Assembly: GCA_003661465.1 (NCBI GenBank)
Contig: QMWE01000015.1
Coordinates: 1-14,229, forward strand
DNA: 14,229 nucleotides
Direction: 5' to 3'
Source: Hadesarchaea archaeon
GTDB lineage: Archaea > Hadarchaeota > Hadarchaeia > Hadarchaeales > Hadarchaeaceae
Shown here: positions 1 to 6,476 of the stretch, piece by piece
Numbering within the stretch: position 1 is the first letter of the stretch
How the letters are laid out: each line of letters begins with the position of its first letter
The notes under the pieces: model-generated
Database searches by the model: none
What the model was told of the DNA's origin: nothing
What the model saw: only the letters and a program-made list of their open reading frames with translations
Made by a program: the position numbers and the translations under genes

Positions 1-120
1 AGTGCATTGTACATGGACAAGGATGGATCGGTCAAGCTCGATGACAACAAATGCATTTATTGCGGGCTTTGCGTGCCCTCGTGCCCAGTTCACGCGCTGA
101 AACTATCCAAATTTTGGTGA
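1..120 (+). CDS. C-terminal end of a [4Fe-4S] ferredoxin-like protein (5' end outside window)
   Basis: The reading frame is open from base 1 to a TGA at 118-120, giving the last 39 residues of a protein. They contain the classic cluster motif C-IY-C-GL-C-VPS-CP (CxxCxxCxxxCP), which binds one [4Fe-4S] cluster, followed by a short tail ending in KFW. The rest of the protein, probably including a second cluster motif, lies to the left. The gene directly downstream is UPF0280/COG2122. In methanogens a NIL/ferredoxin protein works with COG1900 (DUF39) and COG2122 proteins in making homocysteine from aspartate semialdehyde and sulfide. I infer that this is that ferredoxin, or a ferredoxin-tailed COG1900 protein, but the fragment alone cannot decide between them. 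The cluster motif is certain; the pathway role rests on context. Confidence 0.8.
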   Translation, partial: SALYMDKDGSVKLDDNKCIYCGLCVPSCPVHALKLSKFW

Positions 121-125
121 TCCAG

Positions 126-887
126 ATGTATTCGAAAACATGGACCTTTAGGGAGACCAGCTTACTCATAAAGTGTGATGACGAGCAGGCGATAGAGGCC
201 GGTCTCAGGGCGGGTATCTCGGCCAGAAACGAAATCGAGAGGTACGTTCTCAGATATCCAGAGTTCTTCTCTTCCCTTGAACCTGTGAAACTTGAAGGGA
301 ATCATCCGAAAGTGATTGAGACAATGTTAGATGCCGGTGAACGTGCGGGAGTGGGACCTTTCGCGGCAGTGGCTGGAGCCATATCTCAAGTTGTGGCAGA
401 TGCCATTCGGAGGGCGGGTGCTCAGAACGTGGTGGTGGACAACGGTGGAGATATAGCCATTATCGGTAGGAGGGATTTTCGCGTGGGGGTCTTCGCAGGA
501 GACGGTTTCGGGAGAATTGGGTTTCACATCACGGCGGGAGAACGCCCCTTGGGCATATGTACAAGTTCGGGAACCGTGGGGCACTCACTCAGTCTTGGAA
601 TGGCCGACGCCGTGGTGGCAGTTGCTTCCGAAGCCTCGGTAGCCGATGCAGCTGCGACCTCTATAGGGAACTTCGTCCGTGGATCCGATGTCCCATCCTC
701 GATTGAGCAGGGACTGGAGCAAGCTAAGCACATCGACGGGATAAAGGGGTGTTTGATCATACGAAAAAAGCATGTGGGTACCTGGGGGAAGATCCCCAGG
801 CTCATCCAGGTCTCTCCCGGATCAAGAGAAATTTTGGATGTCCAGAAAAAATATCGAAGCTATGATCTGGGAGACTCTTTCCGATGA
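126..887 (+). CDS. UPF0280 / COG2122 family protein (ApbE-like fold), probable homocysteine-synthesis factor
   Basis: A 253-residue protein of the UPF0280 family, matching the usual length. The conserved blocks are visible: GPFAAVAGAISQ (about 78-89), VVDNGGDIAI (103-112) and GICTSSGTVGHS followed by a small-residue-rich ADAVVAVA...ADAA stretch (143-177). The fold is related to the ApbE flavin transferase. Members in Methanosarcina (COG2122) are needed for efficient use of sulfide in homocysteine synthesis. I chose the ATG at 126, because family members begin just before the YSKTWTFRET-like strand. A GTG at 117, overlapping the previous stop, is an in-frame alternative. The frame also runs back to an ATG at 51, but that would read through the ferredoxin gene in another frame. 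Spacing of 5 bases or less to the ferredoxin indicates one operon. Confidence 0.85.
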   Translation: MYSKTWTFRETSLLIKCDDEQAIEAGLRAGISARNEIERYVLRYPEFFSSLEPVKLEGNHPKVIETMLDAGERAGVGPFAAVAGAISQVVADAIRRAGAQNVVVDNGGDIAIIGRRDFRVGVFAGDGFGRIGFHITAGERPLGICTSSGTVGHSLSLGMADAVVAVASEASVADAAATSIGNFVRGSDVPSSIEQGLEQAKHIDGIKGCLIIRKKHVGTWGKIPRLIQVSPGSREILDVQKKYRSYDLGDSFR

Positions 888-904
888 GCGAAACCAGTGG
901 GAGT

Positions 905-946
905 GGGGCGGGAATTTTGACGCCCCCCGCAAATAAATCCGGGGGC
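905..946 (+). repeat. Two competing GC-rich inverted repeats upstream of the SepCysS gene
   Basis: Bases 905-910 (GGGGCG) pair perfectly with 921-926 (CGCCCC). Bases 924-929 (CCCCCG) pair perfectly with 940-945 (CGGGGG). The central C-run is shared, so only one of the two hairpins can form at a time. No clear T-run follows. The element sits 18 bases after the UPF0280 stop and about 105 before the SepCysS start. It could be a terminator-like structure for the upstream operon or a leader element; the sequence does not decide. Confidence 0.4.
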
Positions 947-992
947 TTAGCTTGTGAAATTATTGCATGATGGGGGTCTGGAGGCACGGAAC

Positions 993-1000
993 AATAAAAC
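993..1000 (+). promoter_or_regulatory. Possible TATA box for the SepCysS gene
   Basis: An A/T-rich stretch AATAAAAC lies about 50 bases before the start codon at 1051, in the 163-base gap after UPF0280. If used, transcription would start near 1020 and leave a leader of about 30 bases containing the G-rich GGTGGGTG at 1027-1034. There is no strong BRE, and the gene may instead be read from the upstream operon. Confidence 0.3.
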
Positions 1001-1050
1001 TCAATAACAGGGACATGTAACTCATTGGTGGGTGAATTAGATATTCAACG

Positions 1051-2340
1051 ATGGAGACGTGGTTTTTGAGAAAGCAATGGTTGGTCAAGACCAGAAGTGT
1101 CCGGCCCGCGACAAAATATGGAGGAAAAGATGTGGTTGATATCCCAAGAGAGAGGCTTGATCAATATCGGAACTTGAAGCGGGATTTCAAGGAGGAAAAA
1201 TATATTAACCTCAATCCGATCCAACGCGGTGGCATTCTGACGCTAGAAGCACGAGAGGCGTTGCTTGAATTTGGGGACGGTTATTCTACTTGCGATTGGT
1301 GTCCCCCCAAAGAAGCAAGGCTGGATGCGATCAAGCGTCCCCCGATAGCCCAGTTCATGCGGGACCTAGCGGAATTTTTGAACATGGATGTTGCTCGAGT
1401 GGTGACTCGCTGTAGGGAAGCCCAATTCATAGTTTTCGCGACACTTGGGGAGCCCGGCGACTACGTGGTCGTGGACAGCCTTGCCCACTACTCGACTTAT
1501 ATTGCCGCGGAGCTGGCCCGAATGAAAATCAAGGAGGTCCCCCACACCGGCTATCCCGAGTTCAAACTCGACTTGAATGCGTACGCGGACAAAATAGAGG
1601 AGGTCAGGCGGGATACTGGGAAACTCCCCGCGGCTGTGCTGCTCACTCACGTTGACTACCTCTATGGCAACCTGAATGACGCCGCAGCAGTAGGAAAGAT
1701 ATGCAAAAAATATGGCGTGCCGTTCATACTGAACGCTGCTTACACGGCGGGAGTCATGCCGGTGGATGGAAAGAAGCTTGGGGCAGACATCATCGTATCA
1801 AGCGGGCACAAATCATGGGCTGCCAGCGCCCCCACCGGAATTCTAGCGATCAAGGAAGAGTTCGCTGAAAAAGTGCTGGCGCGCTCTAAAACCGTGGGTG
1901 ACTGGAGCAAGCGTAAGTTCGGGCTAAAGGAATACGCATTGCTGGGGTGCACGGTGATGGGTGCCCCGCTCATGTCGCTCATGGCTTCCTTCCCCCATGT
2001 GGTGGAGCGGGTCAAACGTTGGGGTGAGGAGGTGGAGAACGCTAGATACTTGGTTGAACAACTCGAACGAATCGAGGGCACCCGCCAGATGGGAACCAAG
2101 CCAAAACAACACACCCTGATCCACATGGAATCGGATGGGTTATACAAAGCATCCCAGACACACAAGCGTCGCGGGTTTTTCCTCTACGATGAGCTGAAGC
2201 GCAGGGGAATTGTTGGGATACAGCCCGGGCTCACGAAGCACTTCAAGCTCAACTCCTATGGTCTGCCCAGGGAGAAAGTGGAGCTGGTAGCGAATGCGTT
2301 TCTTGACATCGCTAGGGAGCAGGGATTAAATGTCAGCTAG
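1051..2340 (+). CDS. pscS: Sep-tRNA:Cys-tRNA synthase (SepCysS)
   Basis: A 429-residue PLP enzyme that converts phosphoseryl-tRNA(Cys) to cysteinyl-tRNA(Cys), the second step of tRNA-dependent cysteine formation after SepRS. The PLP lysine is K254 in the family signature SSGHKSWAASAPTG (250-263). Early in the protein is NLNPIQRGG followed by the cysteine pair CDWC (C81, C84). A third conserved cysteine lies in LLGCTVMGAP (C300). Three cysteines of this kind are the ones known to carry the persulfide sulfur in the family. The N-terminus is about 17 residues longer than well-studied members, but no internal ATG, GTG or TTG before the conserved block fits better. The gene follows the ferredoxin/UPF0280 pair on the same strand, grouping tRNA-bound cysteine and homocysteine sulfur chemistry. 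No SepRS gene is in the window. Confidence 0.95.
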   Translation: METWFLRKQWLVKTRSVRPATKYGGKDVVDIPRERLDQYRNLKRDFKEEKYINLNPIQRGGILTLEAREALLEFGDGYSTCDWCPPKEARLDAIKRPPIAQFMRDLAEFLNMDVARVVTRCREAQFIVFATLGEPGDYVVVDSLAHYSTYIAAELARMKIKEVPHTGYPEFKLDLNAYADKIEEVRRDTGKLPAAVLLTHVDYLYGNLNDAAAVGKICKKYGVPFILNAAYTAGVMPVDGKKLGADIIVSSGHKSWAASAPTGILAIKEEFAEKVLARSKTVGDWSKRKFGLKEYALLGCTVMGAPLMSLMASFPHVVERVKRWGEEVENARYLVEQLERIEGTRQMGTKPKQHTLIHMESDGLYKASQTHKRRGFFLYDELKRRGIVGIQPGLTKHFKLNSYGLPREKVELVANAFLDIAREQGLNVS

Positions 2341-2361
2341 ACGTGATATTGCGCTCCGCTA

Positions 2362-2388
2362 TTCTCACGGTCGAGGTTAGACTGAGAA
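2362..2388. terminator. Inverted repeat between convergent SepCysS and DtxR genes, possible terminator
   Basis: TTCTCA at 2362-2367 pairs with TGAGAA at 2383-2388. Inside it GTC (2370-2372) pairs with GAC (2380-2382), giving a 9-pair stem with a two-base bulge and a 7-base loop. It lies 21 bases after the SepCysS stop and 40 bases beyond the end of the convergent DtxR gene. A TTTTG run follows at about 2403. Position suggests a role in ending transcription from one or both sides. Confidence 0.4.
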
Positions 2389-2427
2389 CGGTCTGACAAC
2401 TGTTTTGTTCAAGAAGTGAAAAGATAG

Positions 2428-2889
2428 CTATACTCTTTTTTTACATTCCACATGTTCGCCTGTTTTAATAAAGTGCCTGTAATGCTTGAGCCATTCAGGC
2501 TCCTCTGGGGCCGTTTGAACAAATTCCACGAGTTTTCTCAACCTACTCATGGTCCTCCGGTTCAAGACATGTTCCATTTTACATGCGTCGATCTCCGCAG
2601 TTTCTCTGTCTACGCCCAAAAGTTCAAGAAAACTGATCAAAGTTTTATGTCTGCTGGCGACTTCCTCCGCAACCCGCATCCCCTGTGGTGTGAGAGAAAC
2701 CTTGCCGTACTTCTCATGTTTTATGAACCCTTTTTTGCTGAGTTTATCCAACATTTCCGTAACGCTTGGAGGTCTATGTTTCAAAAAGGATGCGATATCC
2801 GATGTTCTGACATCACCTCTTTCTTTTTCAATAAAATATATGGCTTCCAGATAATCTTCAACACTTGAGCTAAATTTTTTCTTAAACAT
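2428..2889 (-). CDS. DtxR/IdeR-family metal-dependent transcriptional repressor, short form
   Basis: A 153-residue iron- or manganese-sensing repressor. The N-terminal winged helix starts at VEDYLEAIYFI (D12 and E15 match family metal ligands) and has the recognition-helix region PPSVTEMLDKLSKKG. The dimerisation domain follows, with RHKTLISFLELLGV (H81) and DACKMEH, where C103, E106 and H107 match the C-x2-EH metal site of iron-type members rather than the E-x2-EH of MntR. The protein ends there and lacks the C-terminal SH3-like domain of DtxR and IdeR. It is the second gene of a two-gene minus-strand operon after a FeoA, which has the same fold as that missing domain. The start at 2889 has a good ribosome site (AGGTTGAG). 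It probably controls the divergent Feo promoters. Confidence 0.9.
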   Translation of the reverse strand: MFKKKFSSSVEDYLEAIYFIEKERGDVRTSDIASFLKHRPPSVTEMLDKLSKKGFIKHEKYGKVSLTPQGMRVAEEVASRHKTLISFLELLGVDRETAEIDACKMEHVLNRRTMSRLRKLVEFVQTAPEEPEWLKHYRHFIKTGEHVECKKRV

Positions 2890-2898
2890 GAGCTCAAC

Positions 2899-3120
2899 CT
2901 ATCTGATCGCCTCTACGATTATTTTTTGTGCCATCCCACGACCCATGGCAATTTGACTCCCGTTACTCTCCACAATAACAGGACCTCCCAAAGAGGAAAT
3001 CATTCGAAGCCAGCTGCCTTCCTTGATGCCCCGGAGCGCTAGCTTTTGTCTCATGCCGTGCCCTCCGGCCACTTGAATCACAACACCCTTTTCTCCTGGT
3101 TTTAAATTTGTCAGCAGCAT
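2899..3120 (-). CDS. feoA: FeoA-domain protein paired with the DtxR repressor
   Basis: A 73-residue SH3-like FeoA protein: LKPGEKGVVIQV, then a GMRQKLALRGIKEGSWLRM turn, GGPVIVESNGSQIAMGRGMA and IIVEAI at the end, all typical of the family. FeoA usually assists the FeoB ferrous iron channel in the cytoplasm. This copy is not in the feoB operon. It is read leftward, 9 bases before dtxR, and has a ribosome site (GAAGGTG) about 5 bases before its ATG. It may therefore act with the repressor rather than with FeoB. The second copy (3233-3460) differs clearly in sequence, so this is not a recent duplication. Confidence 0.9.
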   Translation of the reverse strand: MLLTNLKPGEKGVVIQVAGGHGMRQKLALRGIKEGSWLRMISSLGGPVIVESNGSQIAMGRGMAQKIIVEAIR

Positions 3121-3163
3121 GCTAGCACCTTCAATTCTAGATTTATACAGGTGCCTAAAAATG

Positions 3164-3177
3164 TTAGGTTAACCGAA
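3164..3177. promoter_or_regulatory. DtxR-like operator palindrome 1
   Basis: TTAGGTTAACCGAA is a 14-base palindrome with one mismatched pair, and it begins with the TTAGGTTA half-site known from bacterial DtxR boxes. A CCTAA at 3154-3158 forms a further inverted repeat with its TTAGG. It lies between the two divergent Feo genes, 43 bases before the feoA of the minus strand and next to the shared AT-rich core promoter. The binding protein is inferred to be the neighbouring DtxR. Confidence 0.6.
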
Positions 3178-3180
3178 AAA

Positions 3181-3189
3181 TTTAAAAAG
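3181..3189 (+). promoter_or_regulatory. Probable core promoter (TATA box) of the feo operon
   Basis: TTTAAAAAG preceded by the A-rich CCGAAAAA resembles an archaeal BRE/TATA pair. It would place transcription start at about 3210, inside operator 2, and leave a short leader before the ATG at 3233. On the opposite strand the same A/T block, or TATAAAT (3141-3147 read backwards), could serve the feoA-dtxR operon. Confidence 0.5.
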
Positions 3190-3204
3190 AGGGCTAATAT
3201 AGAA

Positions 3205-3218
3205 TTAGGGATACCTAA
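3205..3218. promoter_or_regulatory. DtxR-like operator palindrome 2
   Basis: TTAGGGATACCTAA has perfect TTAGG/CCTAA arms around four bases. It matches the implied consensus TTAGGTTAACCTAA of operator 1 at 11 of 14 positions. It covers the likely transcription start of the rightward feo operon. A further AGGTTAAC at 3223-3230, just before the ATG, repeats the sequence found in operator 1. Both copies share the order CCTAAAAA then AGGTTAAC, with a 4-base or 1-base spacer. Confidence 0.55.
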
Positions 3219-3232
3219 AAAAAGGTTAACAC

Positions 3233-3460
3233 ATGAAGAAAAAGTTGTCGGACATGAAGCCCGGTGAGAAAGGCCGAATAGTCGAGATCGACTCGTCGAT
3301 TCGAGCGAGCGTTGCGGGGATGGGTATCCGAACTGGTGAAGAATTGAAAGTGGCCGCAGAGCAGCCGATCGGGGGCCCTGTTGTAATTGTAGTGAGAGGA
3401 AGAGAAACATCCCTTGGAAAAGGGCTTGCCAGGTCGATTATCGTGGAGTGTGAAAAATGA
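3233..3460 (+). CDS. feoA: FeoA, first gene of the ferrous iron transport operon
   Basis: A 75-residue SH3-like protein with the FeoA pattern: LSDMKPGEKGRIVEI, a GMGIRTGEELKV turn, GGPVVIVVRGRETSLGKGLA and final IIVE. It is expected to sit in the cytoplasm and support FeoB. The ATG has AGGT about 6 bases upstream. Its stop overlaps the FeoB start in an ATGA (3457-3460), so translation of the two is probably coupled. The divergent operators in front of it suggest iron-dependent repression. Confidence 0.92.
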   Translation: MKKKLSDMKPGEKGRIVEIDSSIRASVAGMGIRTGEELKVAAEQPIGGPVVIVVRGRETSLGKGLARSIIVECEK

Positions 3461-3981
3461 AGAAGATTTTCCTCGCCGGCAATCCCAACGTGGGGAAATC
3501 TGTTTTATTTAATAGGTTGTCCGGGGCGCGAGCGACCGTTTCGAATTATCCTGGAACCACAGTTGACTTTACCAAGAGCCGGATGCGAATAGCTGGCAAG
3601 GAATATGAGATAGTCGACCTCCCGGGCGCTTTTTCCCTCGAACCGAAGGATAAAGCCGAAGAGGTCGCACGGGACATGCTGAAAAAGGAAAAGCCGGACG
3701 CAGTGGTGAGCGTAATAGATGCGACCGCTGTGGAGCGGGGATTATACCTGACCCTGGAGCTGATCGAGAAAGGGTACCCGATTGTGGTTGCGCTCAACAT
3801 GTCGGATGTAGCGAGGGACAGAAAAATCAAAATAGATGTCAGGAAACTCGAGGAGATACTGGGCGTCCCTGTCGTGGAAACCGTGGCGACGACGGGCAGC
3901 GGTCTCAAAGAGCTCGTCTCGAGGATCGAGGAAGCGAAGCCGGTAGATGTGGGAGCTATTAAACAGAGAGCGGGGAGGTAA
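3457..3981 (+). CDS. feoB: FeoB GTPase domain as a separate protein
   Basis: A 174-residue protein that is only the G domain of FeoB. Visible motifs are G1 GNPNVGKS (8-15), the G2 region SNYPGTT (T34/T35), G3 DLPG (54-57), G4 NMSD (114-117) and G5-like ATTGSG (144-149). FeoB G domains hydrolyse GTP to drive or gate ferrous iron import. The protein ends at a TAA only about 20 residues after G5, in a short charged tail. The helical GDI domain of roughly 90 residues that follows in full-length FeoB is not present. The membrane part is the next gene, in another frame with its own ribosome site. All five G motifs look intact, so the protein should be active. Confidence 0.93.
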   Translation: MKKIFLAGNPNVGKSVLFNRLSGARATVSNYPGTTVDFTKSRMRIAGKEYEIVDLPGAFSLEPKDKAEEVARDMLKKEKPDAVVSVIDATAVERGLYLTLELIEKGYPIVVALNMSDVARDRKIKIDVRKLEEILGVPVVETVATTGSGLKELVSRIEEAKPVDVGAIKQRAGR

Positions 3982-3988
3982 GAGGAAA

Positions 3989-5221
3989 ATGCCAAGAACT
4001 TCGCTCAGCGTCGATGAGCGCTGGAAGCTTATCGATAGTATCTCCAAGCAGGTGGTCCTTCGGGGGAAGTACAAGCATACTTTAAAGGATGTTATTTCGG
4101 ATTTGAGCGTTAGGCCCATGACAGGTATACCTCTTGCGCTCGCGGTTCTGTTCGGATTCTGGGCCTTCTTCGGCGCGTTTGCCGGATTTTTCACAGATGG
4201 ATTCGCCGTCCCCGCGTTTGACGATCATTTCTTGCCCGCGATACAGAGGGCTTTCCCGGGTGAGGGCGGGCCTCTCTACTGGATATTTGTTGGTGATCCC
4301 GGAGCCCCATCTTGTTTTGAAGCTTTTGGGGTCCTGACCAGTGGTTTGTTTGTCGCGTTTGGGGTCGTTTTGCCCGCCATAGTCGCGTTTTACCTAGTGC
4401 TGACCATACTCGAAGACACGGGGTATCTCCCAAGGCTGGCCGTGTTGGTGGACACGGTTTTTCATAAAATCGGACTTCACGGTTTTGCGATCGTCCCGAC
4501 GATCCTCTCGCTGGGATGCAACGTTCCGGCGGTGGCCGCATCACGTGTCCTGGAAACCAAAAAGCAGAGATTTATGATGATGAGCCTGCTTGCGGTATTT
4601 ATCCCCTGTGGAGCTCAAATCGGCGTGATGGAGGAGCTTTTGCCGGAATACGTGCCGGCGATTCTCGCCTTCCTTTTCTTCGGATACTTTGTGACGGGAG
4701 CCGTGCTGAGCAGGTTAATTCCGGGAAGATCTCCCGAAATTCTCATCGATGTTCCTCCTTACCGCTCACCGATCATGAAAAATGTGGCGACGAAAACGTG
4801 GGCGCGTGTTTCGGGATTCATCAAGATGGCCGTCCCCGCCGTGCTTGGAGGTATAGTAGTAGTGAACTTGCTTTACTTGCTCGGCGTGATAGACTGGCTA
4901 GCTGACGCGCTTGAGCCGATATTTGTCGTATGGTTCGGAGTTCCAGCAGTAACGGTTGGGGCCTTGGTCATGGCTTTCCTGAGGAAGGACATGGCAGTTG
5001 GCATGCTTGGAGGGATGGCAGCCGCGGGATTGTTGACCACCGGTGAGCTCATCACTTCGGTGGTGCTCGTGTCTATATACTTCCCGTGCTTGGCGACCTT
5101 CATAATGTTATGGAAGGAGGGGGGAGTGAGAGACCTATTAAAATCTCTGGCTATCCTGACGGTTTCGTTCTTCGTCTTCGGAGGGCTAATGCACGGCATA
5201 GTTGCTCTGGCAGGTGTGTGA
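3989..5221 (+). CDS. feoB: FeoB membrane channel domain as a separate protein
   Basis: A 410-residue protein equal to the transmembrane part of FeoB, the ferrous iron importer of the cell membrane. It starts with a cytoplasmic stretch (about 30-45 residues, VDERWKLIDSISKQVV) that corresponds to the conserved lead-in before the first helix, then RPMTGIPLAL and multiple hydrophobic segments. The two Gate motifs are present: LSLGCNVPA (C177) with FIPCGAQ (C207), and YFPCLATF (C367). I chose the ATG at 3989 because GGAGGT at 3974-3979 lies 9 bases before it. The frame is open back to an ATG at 3947, overlapping the GTPase gene by 35 bases. The gap to the GTPase stop is only 7 bases. A sequencing frameshift is possible, but the placed ribosome site argues for a real split. 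Confidence 0.93.
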   Translation: MPRTSLSVDERWKLIDSISKQVVLRGKYKHTLKDVISDLSVRPMTGIPLALAVLFGFWAFFGAFAGFFTDGFAVPAFDDHFLPAIQRAFPGEGGPLYWIFVGDPGAPSCFEAFGVLTSGLFVAFGVVLPAIVAFYLVLTILEDTGYLPRLAVLVDTVFHKIGLHGFAIVPTILSLGCNVPAVAASRVLETKKQRFMMMSLLAVFIPCGAQIGVMEELLPEYVPAILAFLFFGYFVTGAVLSRLIPGRSPEILIDVPPYRSPIMKNVATKTWARVSGFIKMAVPAVLGGIVVVNLLYLLGVIDWLADALEPIFVVWFGVPAVTVGALVMAFLRKDMAVGMLGGMAAAGLLTTGELITSVVLVSIYFPCLATFIMLWKEGGVRDLLKSLAILTVSFFVFGGLMHGIVALAGV

Positions 5222-5222
5222 G

Positions 5223-5651
5223 ATGATGAAGTTTAAATTAGGTTCTGCGTATTTTGCAATCTTGGGCGTGATAACCCTGGCGTTTGGAGGGCTGGAGGTC
5301 GTCACCGGCCTGCCCGGGATAGAAGGGCTCTCGACCGGAGCTCTCGAGATTCCTCCCGATCTGTGGCGCGGAATCATCATCTTTTTCGCCGGGGCCTTCA
5401 TCACGGCCGGGGCATTTAAGCTGCGGGACATCCACGGGCTTGGCATGAGCACGTTTGGCTCGATCATGTTGTGGATAATTGCCGGATGTGACATATTCAC
5501 GAGGATAATGGAGTCGATCCCGAACGGGGCAGGGGGACTCAACTCTCTGGAGGGCTTTTTGGCGACTTATGGTCCGCCGTATTCACCCGCGCTGTTTCTG
5601 CTTCCATTCTCGTTGGTGATTTTTTACTTCATCAAGGAGGTCGAAAAATGA
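5223..5651 (+). CDS. Unrecognised four-helix membrane protein in the feo operon
   Basis: A 142-residue hydrophobic protein of no family I recognise. Four likely membrane segments lie at about 8-28, 48-66, 74-94 and 118-137. The loop between the third and fourth is rich in Gly, Asn and Pro, and the C-terminus is a short charged IKEVEK. The first ATG is one base after the feoB stop, with GGTGTGTGAG before it. The 3' end overlaps the next gene by four bases (ATGA), so it is surely in the feo operon. A role in iron uptake next to the split FeoB is an inference from context. It has no obvious metal-binding cluster of Cys or His. Confidence 0.85.
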   Translation: MMKFKLGSAYFAILGVITLAFGGLEVVTGLPGIEGLSTGALEIPPDLWRGIIIFFAGAFITAGAFKLRDIHGLGMSTFGSIMLWIIAGCDIFTRIMESIPNGAGGLNSLEGFLATYGPPYSPALFLLPFSLVIFYFIKEVEK

Positions 5652-6457
5652 AGGTTGGGAAAATTGGAATCAAGGCACTTGTGCTTGTTCTGATCATGTT
5701 CTATGCGCTCGCAGCGATCGCGTGGGTAACGGGGGTCGAGGCTCCGGAGGAGGAAGAGTTTGAGTTGGGAGAGGTTACGATAGAGGACAACGGAACAGAA
5801 CTCGCGATTTCGATAGATGAGGTGAGCGAGTATGTGACGGAGAAGATCGAGGACGCGATGGGCAGCGTACCTGAAGACATGGAGATGTTCGTCTCGGGCG
5901 CCTACAGGGCGACGTTGTTGGGTATATCGGAGGTGTGGGAAGGCGAAGTGCCCTCAAGGGACGACATCAAGATAGTCAGCTCGCTTCCGGAACCAGCCTC
6001 CGCTCTTTGCTTCCAGTACATAACCGGAACGGGCCCGTCGATGGAGAATTTGAGAGCAGAGAATGGGGTGTTTGAGATAGTTCTCCAAGACGGAACCCTA
6101 GTAGAAAATACGTCGGTGCAGCACCTCTATGAACTTTCCAAAAATATAACCGCTGACGATTGGAAATTTGAGATATCCAGCATCTCTACAGGTGAGAGCT
6201 TTGTTGTCGAGGTTAAGGGTGATGTGTTCCCGGAGGACTTCTTTGGGCTACGTGAAAAGGTAGTTTTTGGTCAAACAGCATCGGAGAAAGAGGGGCAAGA
6301 ATTTACGTGGGAATGGTCGGATATCAACGATGGATTTCAGGGCTTTGAAGATTATGAGATTTTCGAGGGACTAGAGGAACCCGCTCCAGATTCAGCCACA
6401 ATTGTAGCATTGATAGCGGTGATTTTAGCAATTGTCATCTTGGCCCTGATAATTTAG
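5648..6457 (+). CDS. Unrecognised membrane-anchored extracytoplasmic protein in the feo operon
   Basis: A 269-residue protein with an N-terminal hydrophobic segment or signal (about 6-30), a large soluble domain rich in Glu and Asp, and a C-terminal membrane helix (about 249-269) that ends the protein. The acid-rich run EAPEEEEFELGEVTIED follows the first segment. There is a single Cys in the middle (ALCFQY). The architecture suggests a domain outside the cell held by one or two helices. The start overlaps the previous gene's stop (5648-5651), so the two are probably made together. The acidic surface could bind cations, but I see no recognised iron-binding motif and cannot assign a family. 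Position between FeoB and the FeoC-like protein makes a Feo accessory role plausible. Confidence 0.85.
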   Translation: MKVGKIGIKALVLVLIMFYALAAIAWVTGVEAPEEEEFELGEVTIEDNGTELAISIDEVSEYVTEKIEDAMGSVPEDMEMFVSGAYRATLLGISEVWEGEVPSRDDIKIVSSLPEPASALCFQYITGTGPSMENLRAENGVFEIVLQDGTLVENTSVQHLYELSKNITADDWKFEISSISTGESFVVEVKGDVFPEDFFGLREKVVFGQTASEKEGQEFTWEWSDINDGFQGFEDYEIFEGLEEPAPDSATIVALIAVILAIVILALII

Positions 6458-6476
6458 CAAACTCGGGGGTAGAGCG

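Noticed and set aside
51..125. Longer N-terminus for the UPF0280 protein starting at ATG 51
   Set aside because: These 25 codons overlap the ferredoxin cysteine motif in another frame and do not match the family start; ATG 126 does.
1740..2165. 141-codon frame antisense to the SepCysS gene
   Set aside because: It lies fully within a well-conserved gene and has no ribosome site or recognisable domain; several similar antisense frames in the window (for example 3546-3995, 9659-10108, 11766-12245) are rejected for the same reason.
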